Source: Desulfatitalea sp. UBA4791 (GTDB taxonomy: Bacteria; Desulfobacterota; Desulfobacteria; Desulfobacterales; Desulfosarcinaceae). Taken from it: a stretch of 17,176 nt of DNA. The notes below the pieces were generated by a model. It searched no databases. It was not told the origin of the DNA and saw only the letters and a list, made by a program, of their open reading frames with translations. Of the stretch, positions 5,414 through 12,080 are shown one piece after another. Within the stretch, counting starts at the first letter, position 1; every line of letters begins with the position of its first letter. The DNA lies in assembly GCA_002402905.1 (NCBI GenBank), contig DHGT01000120.1:1-17176 (forward strand), written 5' to 3'. A program made the translations under genes and the position numbers.

Positions 5414-8002
5414 TTATTTATCATCGGATAGACCGTGCATACGTTGGGACTCAAACGTATGCACCACGTATGTACGGCCCTCCTCAACGTATGTACCGTC
5501 CTCGTATTGAGGATCGGATTGCGGACCGGGGTTGGTATCGGGATCTTGCTTGACCAGCGCATAGTGGGCGCCGCGCATGGCCCTGCCGCGGGTTTCGGCG
5601 CGGGTCAGCCGAAGACCGCCGAACACCCGGTCCCGGGCACGGCTGAGTGCAAATCCCAGACGGGTCTCCTGGGACCGGTACGAACCGTCGCCGCGCTCTG
5701 GCACCATCAGGTTGCGCGACTCGCAAAAGTCGTTCAGCTCCGCCACCTTGACGGGGGCTTGGCCGAATGTCTCCCACCACTGCGATGTAAATTCTCTCCA
5801 TGCCTGGCCTTCGGCGTCGGAGGCATCGTACAGATCGTCCAGGCTTCCCAGAAAGCCGCGGATGCCCACGACCTCGAGGATGCCACCGAGTACCGCCGAC
5901 CAGCGCTCGAAGGAGCCCAGCCGCTGATCGGATGTGGGCTGTCCCGTCGCAAGCCATGCACGCACGATAACCAGTATGGCCTGTACCAGCCGGCAACGGT
6001 TTTCCCGCGCCCATTCCACGACCACGGGATGCTTGAAGCCGCTGCGCCGCCAGGGGCGATCCACCCGCGGGTCGATACGGATGCGCACGCAGCGCCGGGC
6101 GATTTCCATGGACAGCGCCGGGTTGTTGCCGGTGATCAGCCACAGGGCCCGGTTGGGCATGGTCAGCATGGTGCTTTTGCCCAGAAGCCGGTCGGTCCAG
6201 GTTTCGGCCGTGACGACCGAAGCCAGCGAGGGACAGTCGAGCTTTTTGCGCTCGTCGGTATTGTCCAGCAAAATGATCGGCCTTCCCCTGGAAAGCTCGG
6301 CGGTGAGCATCTTGCGTGCCTCGTCGTCCTGAGAGGCCAGGGTGCGGCTGTCCGACACCCGGCCGGTGGCCACGATGGAGATGAGATGACAAAGCAGCCC
6401 TTTGCCGGAACCGGCCGTGGGGGCCTCCACCAGGTGGATGGGGGTGCAGCCCGTGATCATGCGCCGTACAAAGGGCAGGATCATGGCGGCCAGGGCATGC
6501 GCGCGGTCGGATTCGTCCACGAAGGGAAAGTCCACCAACAGATCATCCACCAACAGCGCCCGCGCCGCTTCGATGTTGTTCAAATTTTCGGGTGCGGAAA
6601 GATCGAGGTCGTAAAGGTCCTTTTGGGGCTCGAACCACAACCGTTCGCACCGGTGATATCCGGGTGCGGTGATCAAATCGCCGGTTGTACCGAACAAAGG
6701 CGTCGTGGCCACGGCATCCAGGGGCGGCAGCCTCTCGTCCGGGTAGACCAGCATATCCCTGGCCACGTCCTTTACCGGCGAGGTGTCGATGCAGGCCTCG
6801 TCGCTCACGCGCACCCAGTCGGCCACGCGCGCGAGCATGCCGAAGACCGCATGTTCGTCCATGGGCTCGATCTGCAGGTCGTGTTCACCGCAAGACAGGC
6901 GGACGAGCCCACCCGAGCGTTTGAAAATAAAGGGTTGAGGGCCTTGCCAAGTGGTTGCGGGATTGTTTCGGGCGTGAACGGCGGCCCAGGCGTCGGCGAT
7001 GATATCGCGCAGTTGGCGGTTGTTGACCTGGATTTGGACAAGTCCACTGCTGTGCGTTCTCGTTCCCGACGGCTTCGACTTTTGGGGTTCGAAGGCAATG
7101 GCAGTTTCGATCAAATCGGCGAGGGCCTTGTCGGGCGACGCGGCCTGTCGCAACCGCTTGTCCAGATCATCATCGGCGGACGGCACGTAACGCACCGGGC
7201 ACTGGGCGTTCAGCAAGGCTTTCCCCACCCGGTTGAGCCACTTTCTGCCCGCCTCATCCGGATCGGGAAACATCACCACCTTGCGTCCAGAGACAAGCAG
7301 CTGCAGCTGGCGCAGACAATTTTTGGAAGGCTGCGCGCCCGGTGTAGCGGCCACGGCTTTTTCCCCGGCAGAGAGCGCCGCGGCTGCGTCAGCCTCGCCC
7401 TCGACGATGAGCACGGGTTGTTCCGGATCATCCGGAAAGGGCCACGGGCAGATCAGCCCCTGTTTGGAACCCCGCACGCACTTGACCTTGCCCCCGTCCG
7501 AGTATGGAGACCCGTTTGCCTGTCGCCGGCGCGTGCCGACTTGTTTGCCGGCGGCGTCGCGCATGGGAAAGTACACTTCGCGGGGCGCCTGGGCGTTTTT
7601 GGCTTCGGCACCCAGGGCTTGCAGGGCTTCAGGTTTCCAGCCGCGGACTTTGGCCAGCTCCGCGATGGCATCTACTGACACTGCAGGTGTCGGACATGGG
7701 CGCTGTTTACGCTTTCCCTGAATACTCTCCGGTGTGCGCTCCAGGACAAAGGCCACGGCTTCAACGAAACCGCAGCCTTGCACCTTGCGGGTCAATGCGA
7801 TGGTATCGAGGGACTCGCCGGTGGCATGGTCGAAAAAGATGTTCTTGGCGCCGCCCAGCTGGCAGGAGGGCTTTTTGTCTTCCCGAAACGGGGAATGAAA
7901 CGCCGCGCCAACCTTTACCGGCGGCAGGCCAAGGCGCAACCACACCTCTGCAATGCGGACGTTTCTGGCGGCTTCAATGAGGTTGTTTTCGATTCGGGCC
8001 AT
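5414..8002 (-). CDS. TOPRIM primase-helicase (phage/satellite replication protein)
   Basis: This 862-aa protein combines primase and ATPase modules. The N-terminal 30-70 region (FHSPFREDKKPSCQLGG, NIFFDHATGESLDTI) resembles the CHC2 zinc-binding domain, but the zinc cysteines are not conserved. A TOPRIM domain spans about 195-260: VLIVEGEADAAAALSAGE has the catalytic Glu, and VVMFPDPDEAGRKW the D-x-D pair. A P-loop, APTAGSGKG, is at about 527-535, followed by a Walker-B-like RPIILLDNTDE near 571-581 and LWLITGNNPALS with IARRCVRIRID, typical of helicases that load phage and plasmid replication. It should prime and unwind an element-specific origin. ATG 8002 has no Shine-Dalgarno but follows a short ORF's stop by 4 nt. 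The last 29 codons overlap the 9-bp repeat array. Confidence 0.85.
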   Translation of the reverse strand: MARIENNLIEAARNVRIAEVWLRLGLPPVKVGAAFHSPFREDKKPSCQLGGAKNIFFDHATGESLDTIALTRKVQGCGFVEAVAFVLERTPESIQGKRKQRPCPTPAVSVDAIAELAKVRGWKPEALQALGAEAKNAQAPREVYFPMRDAAGKQVGTRRRQANGSPYSDGGKVKCVRGSKQGLICPWPFPDDPEQPVLIVEGEADAAAALSAGEKAVAATPGAQPSKNCLRQLQLLVSGRKVVMFPDPDEAGRKWLNRVGKALLNAQCPVRYVPSADDDLDKRLRQAASPDKALADLIETAIAFEPQKSKPSGTRTHSSGLVQIQVNNRQLRDIIADAWAAVHARNNPATTWQGPQPFIFKRSGGLVRLSCGEHDLQIEPMDEHAVFGMLARVADWVRVSDEACIDTSPVKDVARDMLVYPDERLPPLDAVATTPLFGTTGDLITAPGYHRCERLWFEPQKDLYDLDLSAPENLNNIEAARALLVDDLLVDFPFVDESDRAHALAAMILPFVRRMITGCTPIHLVEAPTAGSGKGLLCHLISIVATGRVSDSRTLASQDDEARKMLTAELSRGRPIILLDNTDERKKLDCPSLASVVTAETWTDRLLGKSTMLTMPNRALWLITGNNPALSMEIARRCVRIRIDPRVDRPWRRSGFKHPVVVEWARENRCRLVQAILVIVRAWLATGQPTSDQRLGSFERWSAVLGGILEVVGIRGFLGSLDDLYDASDAEGQAWREFTSQWWETFGQAPVKVAELNDFCESRNLMVPERGDGSYRSQETRLGFALSRARDRVFGGLRLTRAETRGRAMRGAHYALVKQDPDTNPGPQSDPQYEDGTYVEEGRTYVVHTFESQRMHGLSDDK
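5435..5464. repeat. Perfect 11-bp inverted repeat at the primase 3' end
   Basis: GTGCATACGTT at 5435-5445 and AACGTATGCAC at 5454-5464 are exact complements separated by 8 nt. The whole dyad lies within the coding sequence of the primase-helicase C-terminus, 20 nt before its stop codon. Confidence 0.7.
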
Positions 8003-8006
8003 GGGG

Positions 8007-8066
8007 TCAGGACGGTGTCACTTGGATAGTGTCGAAAACCACGGCCGGCGCGATTGTTGCGTTCAT
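8007..8066 (-). CDS. Possible leader peptide coupled to primase-helicase
   Basis: This ORF encodes 19 aa, MNATIAPAVVFDTIQVTPS, from ATG 8066 with AGGGGAA about 6 nt upstream. Its TGA is only 4 nt before the primase ATG, which itself has no recognisable ribosome site. That geometry suggests termination-reinitiation coupling. The peptide matches nothing I know. The evidence is geometry only, so it may be chance. Confidence 0.4.
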   Translation of the reverse strand: MNATIAPAVVFDTIQVTPS

Positions 8067-8181
8067 AATATTCCCCTGGAAAAGTGGTTGTCATCGCTGC
8101 CGGTTACTTACCGGACTTCCCGGCGGTGTGTCGTAAATTTCCCAAAATTTCTACCGCTGCTTCTTTTTAAAAAGCGATTGC

Positions 8182-8238
8182 TCACTTCCAGTTGTCAGGC
8201 GGGAAAACCAGGCACTCAGGGAAATTTTTCTTTTCCAT
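8182..8238 (-). CDS. Possible short ORF with strong ribosome site
   Basis: This ORF encodes 18 aa, MEKKNFPECLVFPPDNWK, from ATG 8238, preceded 10 nt upstream by a perfect GGAGGT. It lies upstream of the primase leader on the same strand. It may be a leader peptide, a decayed gene start, or chance. Confidence 0.25.
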   Translation of the reverse strand: MEKKNFPECLVFPPDNWK

Positions 8239-8301
8239 TTTTTCCGTCACCTCCATGCCCGCTCCGGTAAATACCCGATGAAAGGTAATCCCATATCGGA
8301 T

Positions 8302-8319
8302 CGCAGAAATGATTCTGCG
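8302..8319. repeat. Perfect 7-bp dyad upstream of the recombinase cassette
   Basis: CGCAGAA at 8302-8308 and TTCTGCG at 8313-8319 are separated by 4 nt. The dyad lies about 45 nt before the first gene of the cassette and has no T-tract, so it is more likely an operator or leader hairpin than a terminator. Confidence 0.4.
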
Positions 8320-8364
8320 GTCTCAAGGGAGGGGTGCCGAAGCTTTATGGACCGGAGGTGTTCG

Positions 8365-8607
8365 ATGTTGGATGTACAGGAAATGAATGATGGGCCGGGG
8401 ACGGATGACCTTGGCGAAAACGGCAAACCCGGCAGCCTGTCGAGTGAGGCGAGGTTCCAGTCAGCCGCCTCCATTCTGGCCATGGCCGTTCTTCGCAGGA
8501 AAAGCAGAATGGCAGTCAATGGCGCCTTTATGGTTGGCGGCAAGGAATCTATGCCCATTCCCGGAGAAGGACTTGCTTTGTTGTCCGAACAGAGCGTTCA
8601 TTCATGA
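8365..8607 (+). CDS. Small hypothetical protein, first gene of recombinase cassette
   Basis: This gene encodes 80 aa starting MLDVQEMNDGPGTDDLGENG. The start at 8365 is supported by GGAGG 6-7 nt upstream; the frame can extend to 8278 but without a ribosome site. The middle region SEARFQSAASILAMAVLRRK forms a plausible amphipathic helix with a basic end. The gene ends 34 nt before the DUF2924 gene on the same strand. Small ORFs of this general kind occur upstream of DUF2924/recombinase pairs in other proteobacteria as far as I recall, but I do not recognise a named family and give no function. Confidence 0.5.
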   Translation: MLDVQEMNDGPGTDDLGENGKPGSLSSEARFQSAASILAMAVLRRKSRMAVNGAFMVGGKESMPIPGEGLALLSEQSVHS

Positions 8608-8641
8608 CAACTCGTCCGGAAACCAAAATAAGGAGTTGAAA

Positions 8642-9169
8642 ATGAATGCGTTACAAAGCGCCGCCACCGGCGGCAAGAATCAGGACCGAACCCGAAACTC
8701 GGTCCTCCGGCAGATGGCCCTGCTGCAATCCATGTCCCTTGCGCAGCTCCGGGAAAAATGGCTCGACCTCTACGGTGAAGAGCCGCCCCAGTACAAGAAA
8801 CAATTCCTCATCAAGAGGCTGGCCTATCGCATCCAGGAGCTTTTCTACGGCGGGCTGTCCGAGCAGGCCAAGGTCCATCTCCAGCAGGCCGCCAAGGAGG
8901 ACCCGGTCGCCACTGTCAATCGACGCATCCCAGAAGAGCGGAAATCGAACGAGGCGATCCTGCCCGGGACCAGACTGGTGCGGGTGTGGAACGATCGAAG
9001 ATATGAGGTCGTCGCCCAGTCGGCGGGTTTTGAATACGATGGGCGAATCTTCAGGTCGCTCAGTGCGGTGGCCCGCGAAATCACGGGCACCCGCTGGAAC
9101 GGGAAGGTCTTTTTCGGATTGAAGAAGGTTTATGGCAGGAAAAAAAGAGGAAGCCAAAATGCAGGATAA
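8642..9169 (+). CDS. DUF2924 family protein
   Basis: This gene encodes 175 aa starting MNALQSAATGGKNQDRTRNS with AAGGAG 7 nt upstream. The DUF2924 hallmark is at about residues 30-75: MSLAQLREKWLDLYGEEPPQ then KKQFLIKRLAYRIQELFYGG. A C-terminal part follows, LPGTRLVRVWNDRRYEVVAQ and FRSLSAVAREITGTRWNGKV, ending FFGLKKVYGRKKR. DUF2924 proteins are typically encoded just before large serine recombinases in mobile cassettes and are thought to assist them; the mechanism is unknown. Here the gene overlaps the recombinase start by 11 nt, which supports joint expression. The C-terminal half resembles a small nucleic-acid-binding fold, but that is inference. Confidence 0.88.
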   Translation: MNALQSAATGGKNQDRTRNSVLRQMALLQSMSLAQLREKWLDLYGEEPPQYKKQFLIKRLAYRIQELFYGGLSEQAKVHLQQAAKEDPVATVNRRIPEERKSNEAILPGTRLVRVWNDRRYEVVAQSAGFEYDGRIFRSLSAVAREITGTRWNGKVFFGLKKVYGRKKRGSQNAG

Positions 9170-10745
9170 CTCACGGAAAGCCTCCGGCATCAACTCGATC
9201 CTGCGCTGCGCCATTTACACACGCAAGAGTCATGAGGAGGGACTCGATCAGGAGTTCAACTCGCTGGATGCCCAACGCGAATCGGCTGAGGCCTATATTG
9301 AAAGCCAGAAATCGCTAGGCTGGACGGCGTTGCCGGATCGCTACGACGACGGCGGCTATTCGGGTGGCAATATGGAACGACCGGCCTTGCAGCGACTGAT
9401 AGACGATATCGATGCCGGCAAGGTGGATGTCATCGTGGTGTACAAGATCGACCGGCTGTCGCGGGCGCTGCTCGATTTTACCAAGATGATCGATATGTTC
9501 AACGACAGGGGCGTGAGCTTTGTTTCGGTCACCCAGCAGATCAGCACCACGGATTCCACCGGGCGCATGATGCTCAATGTTTTGATGACCTTCGCCCAGT
9601 ACGAGCGGGAGGTCATTGCCGAGCGTATCCGGGACAAGGTGGCGGCCGCCAAGCGCCGGGGCAAGTACTGCGGCGGCGTGCCTATCCTGGGCTACGATGT
9701 GGACCGGGAAAGCAAAAAACTCGTGGTCAACCCGGTTGAAGCCGAGGTCGTGCAATACATTTTCCGGCGGTTCATCCAGCTTGGCGCTGCGAAAAAGATG
9801 GGTCAGGAATTGAACGAGCAGGGATACCGCACCAAGTCCTGGACCACGAAAAAGGGCAAGGTCCGCAAGGGGGTGAGGTGGAACACCGGTCATATTTACC
9901 GGCTGCTCAACAACCGGGCCTACATCGGCGAGATCGTCCACAGGGGCAAAAATTATTCTGCAGAGCATGAAGCGATCATCGACCGCAAAACCTGGGATAA
10001 GGTTCAGGCTGTCCTTGCCGACAACAAGCAGGCCAAGGTTTCTATGGCCAGAACCAAAATGGTCGCCCCGCTGAAAGGCGTCATCCGCTGCGGCCACTGC
10101 GGATGCGCGATGGGACCGACCTACGCCCGCAAGAACGGCCGCCACTACACCTATTACATCTGCCAGAAGGACAGCAAGCGGACCGTGAGCCGGTGCCCGC
10201 TCAAACGGATTCCCGCCGGGGACATCGAGCAGGCGGTAATCGAGCAGTTGAGCGCGGTGTTCCGAACGCCGACACTGGTGGCCAAGACCTACTTCGCGGC
10301 CCGGGACATCGAGCAGGCGGAGCGGGAGCGGTTGTTCAAGCAGAAAGCCCAGCTCGAGATGGAGTTGTCGCAGGCGCGGGAGCAGGCACTCGAACTGATG
10401 AAACCCGGCAGCGATCAGCCGGGCAAAGCCGAGATGCTCACGACCGTCAACCGCCAGGCGGTCGAGCTCTCGAAACAACTGACTCATGTGAGCGAGCGAT
10501 GCAGAGCCTACCAGGGGAACAGCATCACGGAACAGGATGTCTCGGAGGCCTTCCAGAATGTCGAAGGCTTCTGGGAAGACCTTTTCCCGGTGGAGCGAAA
10601 CCGGCTCATCCGCCTCCTGGTGGATAAGGTCGAGATCCGCGAGACCGGGATCGACATGGAGCTGCGCACCAACGGGCTGACAACGCTCATCGCCGAGCTG
10701 GCCGGTCTGGCATGCGAAGTCACCGAACGGAGGGCAAGCCGATGA
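9159..10745 (+). CDS. Large serine recombinase
   Basis: This 528-aa protein starts at ATG 9159 (MQDNSRKASGINSILRCAIY), chosen for GAGGAA 7-8 nt upstream. A start at 9132 would add nine residues but has a weaker site. The resolvase domain (about 15-160) shows the nucleophile serine in AIYTRKSHEE, the conserved VDVIVVYKIDRLSR and FAQYEREVIAERIRDKV. The recombinase domain follows (GVPILGYDVDRESKKLVVNP; IYRLLNNRAYIGEIVH). A zinc-ribbon region has CGHCGCAM and later cysteines in YICQKDSK and SRCPLKRI. A coiled coil occupies about 380-470. The domains are complete, so it should be able to integrate and excise DNA. It overlaps DUF2924 and the next HTH gene and so forms one operon. Confidence 0.93.
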   Translation: MQDNSRKASGINSILRCAIYTRKSHEEGLDQEFNSLDAQRESAEAYIESQKSLGWTALPDRYDDGGYSGGNMERPALQRLIDDIDAGKVDVIVVYKIDRLSRALLDFTKMIDMFNDRGVSFVSVTQQISTTDSTGRMMLNVLMTFAQYEREVIAERIRDKVAAAKRRGKYCGGVPILGYDVDRESKKLVVNPVEAEVVQYIFRRFIQLGAAKKMGQELNEQGYRTKSWTTKKGKVRKGVRWNTGHIYRLLNNRAYIGEIVHRGKNYSAEHEAIIDRKTWDKVQAVLADNKQAKVSMARTKMVAPLKGVIRCGHCGCAMGPTYARKNGRHYTYYICQKDSKRTVSRCPLKRIPAGDIEQAVIEQLSAVFRTPTLVAKTYFAARDIEQAERERLFKQKAQLEMELSQAREQALELMKPGSDQPGKAEMLTTVNRQAVELSKQLTHVSERCRAYQGNSITEQDVSEAFQNVEGFWEDLFPVERNRLIRLLVDKVEIRETGIDMELRTNGLTTLIAELAGLACEVTERRASR

Positions 10746-11164
10746 AAATGAAGCCGACCATTACCGTTGCCGACAACGGCAACCTGCAGATCCACATCCC
10801 GATGTTGATCCGGCGCATGCGCGGCCGCAAGACGGTCATCGCTCCCCAGGCCCTGGATGGAGATATCCCCGGGGCGCAGGAGCCAGTACAGTCCGCCATC
10901 CTCCAGGCGCTGGGAAGGGCCTTTTCCTGGGCCGACATCCTCGAATCCGGCCAGATCAAGTCCATCAGCGAGCTTGCCCGTACCCTCGACGTCGATGGCT
11001 CGTATGTGGCCCGCATCCTCAAGCTGACGACCCTGGCCCCCGACATCATCGAAGCCCTGATCAACGGCGAGGAACCCAACGGGCTCTCGCTGGCCAAGCT
11101 GACCCAGACCTTCCCCGAGGACTGGGCCGAGCAGCGCAGCCAGTTCGGCTTCGCCACCGACTGA
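10742..11164 (+). CDS. HTH protein (ParB/KorB-like helix-turn-helix) of recombinase cassette
   Basis: This gene encodes 140 aa starting MKMKPTITVADNGNLQIHIP, overlapping the recombinase stop as ATGA. Residues about 55-110 include RAFSWADILESGQIKSISEL, then ARTLDVDGSYVARILKLTTL and APDIIEALINGEEPNGLSLA. This is a helix-turn-helix pattern like the ParB/KorB and 'SELA...VS..YVARIL' families. Such proteins regularly follow DUF2924-type serine recombinases. The likely role is autoregulation or DNA binding near the attachment site; it lacks any partition ATPase partner here. A hairpin with a T-rich tail begins 27 nt after the stop and closes the operon. Confidence 0.78.
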   Translation: MKMKPTITVADNGNLQIHIPMLIRRMRGRKTVIAPQALDGDIPGAQEPVQSAILQALGRAFSWADILESGQIKSISELARTLDVDGSYVARILKLTTLAPDIIEALINGEEPNGLSLAKLTQTFPEDWAEQRSQFGFATD

Positions 11165-11190
11165 CGACCGGACCGGAGACCACCCCAGAG

Positions 11191-11220
11191 AGCCGACCAT
11201 CAGCGTCGGCTTTTCTTCTT
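11191..11220 (+). terminator. Intrinsic terminator of the recombinase cassette
   Basis: AGCCGAC (11191-11197) pairs perfectly with GTCGGCT (11205-11211) around a 7-nt loop and runs into TTTTCTTCTT. It lies 27 nt after the last gene. Confidence 0.75.
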
Positions 11221-11518
11221 CGGGGGCAGGAAACCGGAGTTGACCACGCTTCTTTTCATGGGCGAAGCTGGTGATTTCGAAAAAAACGTCCAGTTGCGGC
11301 ATCGAGCGATGACCTAAGACAACCGCCCAAAACGGCAACCAGCCGCAAACCCATATCAATCAAGGATGTAGCTTTCCGGACGAGCTTCGGACTTGGTCCG
11401 GAGAAAACAGAGAATCAGGGGCCAAACAGAGAAAGAAAGGCTGGAGGATGGGGAAAATCGATGGTGCGGAGAGGTGCTTTGGAAAGATGTGAAACGGGCG
11501 CAAACCCTTTAGAAACAA
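11221..11518. other. Gene-free junction between mobile cassette and ssrA
   Basis: About 300 nt without a credible coding region. It contains a short dyad (TCCGGA at about 11376 and again at about 11398) and purine-rich stretches such as 11400-11460. I see no RNA gene or promoter in it. It probably holds the boundary of integrated DNA. Confidence 0.5.
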
Positions 11519-11570
11519 GGGGAAAAAGAAAACCCGTCACCCCGGAGAATGACCCCAGAGAGACGGGTTT
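11519..11570 (-). terminator. Intrinsic terminator of ssrA
   Basis: On the minus strand AAACCCGTC (11570-11562) pairs with GACGGGTTT (11538-11530), followed by a T-rich run complementary to 11519-11530. It begins 12 nt after the tmRNA CCA end. Confidence 0.75.
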
Positions 11571-11582
11571 GTCTTTTGTTAA

Positions 11583-11936
11583 TGGTGGAGGCGGCGGGAG
11601 TTGAACCCGCGTCCGAGAACATTCCGCACTGGCGTCTACATACATGTCCCGGTGTTTAAATTCGCGATTCAAGGCTCCATCGGGCCAAAGGCTGGAACCG
11701 CTAGCCTGCTAAAATTTCATCCATGTCGTAACAGGCATTCAACATGAACTGATCCCGCTAGTCGACGCCCTCACCGAATCCGCAGGAGTGAAACGGCAGG
11801 ACGGCAGCTGACTAAGCAGCTACGGCGTAGTTATAATCGTCTGCGATTATATTTATTTCCCATCGAGTTTACGAGCCGATGAGCACTCGGTATGCAACCA
11901 GCACTTCTTTGCCCCCGTCGAAGCCGTTTCGCCCCC
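11583..11936 (-). ncRNA. ssrA: tmRNA (transfer-messenger RNA)
   Basis: This is a 354-nt one-piece tmRNA. The 5' end GGGGGCGAAACGGCTTCGAC and the 3' end GGGTTCAACTCCCGCCGCCT followed by CCACCA form the alanine-tRNA-like acceptor (7-bp stem with one G-U pair) and T arm; CCA is encoded. The internal reading frame gives the tag ADDYNYAVAA and then TAG. It rescues stalled ribosomes together with SmpB and marks the unfinished protein for proteolysis. The YNYAVAA end is common among Deltaproteobacteria and related groups. smpB lies 144 nt upstream on the same strand, and ssrA has its own promoter and terminator. Its 3' end faces the recombinase cassette, as expected for a classic integration hotspot. 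Confidence 0.97.
11812..11844 (-). other. tmRNA tag reading frame (ADDYNYAVAA)
   Basis: The resume codon GCA is at 11844-11842, followed by GAC GAT TAT AAC TAC GCC GTA GCT GCT and TAG at 11814-11812. The hydrophobic AVAA end is the ClpXP/ClpAP-type degradation signal. Confidence 0.9.
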
Positions 11937-11995
11937 AATGGGTTGGTTGAACGGCGGGGTGTGCTGACGTATGTCAGAGAGCGATTGAATACACT

Positions 11996-12024
11996 AAATT
12001 AATGATGCCGGGTGCGTTTGTCAA
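11996..12024 (-). promoter_or_regulatory. Sigma-70 promoter of ssrA
   Basis: On the minus strand TTGACA (12024-12019) is followed after exactly 17 nt by TAATTT (12001-11996). Transcription would begin near 11989, giving a roughly 50-nt leader that is removed to make the mature 5' end at 11936. Confidence 0.75.
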
Positions 12025-12080
12025 TGCGATTGTTTGGATTGGGCCGATAGCCCGCGAAGCCGATCTTGGAATATTTGGGC

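Larger units (their letters stand above)
5202..5496. repeat. Iteron-like array of GTRCATACG, about 12 copies in both orientations
   Basis: Copies in plus orientation (GTGCATACG or GTACATACG) start at 5202, 5223, 5289, 5298 and 5435. Copies as the complement (CGTATGTAC, CGTATGCAC or CGTGTGCAC) start at 5243, 5362, 5380, 5389, 5456, 5467 and 5488. Start-to-start spacings are 21, 20, 46, 9, 64, 18, 9, 46, 21, 11 and 21 nt, many close to one or two helical turns. Two tail-to-head pairs abut exactly (5289/5298 and 5380/5389). The array straddles the 3' end of the primase-helicase gene. Inside that gene the motif is read as RMH, VHT and TYV, so conservation is at the DNA level. A replication-initiator or regulator binding array is the likely reading. 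Confidence 0.8.
8067..8364. other. Divergent intergenic region between primase and recombinase cassette
   Basis: About 300 nt separate the minus-strand primase module from the plus-strand recombinase cassette. It contains the 18-codon ORF, AT-rich blocks around 8130-8175 and 8220-8245, and small dyads such as CCGGT-TACTT-ACCGG at about 8100-8114. No convincing pair of consensus promoter hexamers was found, though both transcription units should start here. Confidence 0.4.
11173..11562. repeat. Imperfect direct repeat pair, possible junction mark
   Basis: CCGGAGA plus CCCCAGAGAG occurs at 11173-11192 and again at 11542-11562, with 3 and 4 unmatched bases between the blocks. The first copy is between the HTH gene and its terminator; the second is in the loop of the ssrA terminator. 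The pair encloses about 350 nt of gene-free DNA. Confidence 0.4.

Noticed and set aside
5202..5496. CRISPR array
   Set aside because: The repeats are only 9 bp, occur in both orientations, have irregular and sometimes zero spacing, and there are no cas genes.
5035..5553. Cys/Arg/His-rich plus-strand frames across the repeat array
   Set aside because: They are translations of the 9-bp repeats and the GC-rich tract, with no ribosome site and no protein-like segment.
5435..7678. 747-codon open frame on the plus strand opposite the primase
   Set aside because: It is antisense to a protein with clear TOPRIM and P-loop motifs; its own translation shows no family motifs and follows from high GC content.
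11583..11610. Duplicate of the ssrA 3' end as a left attachment site
   Set aside because: I looked for a second copy of the GGGAGTTGAACCCGC region elsewhere in the window and found none; a copy could lie left of the window.
11415..11672. Minus-strand 85-codon frame
   Set aside because: It starts inside the tmRNA and runs through its terminator; RNA structure explains the sequence.
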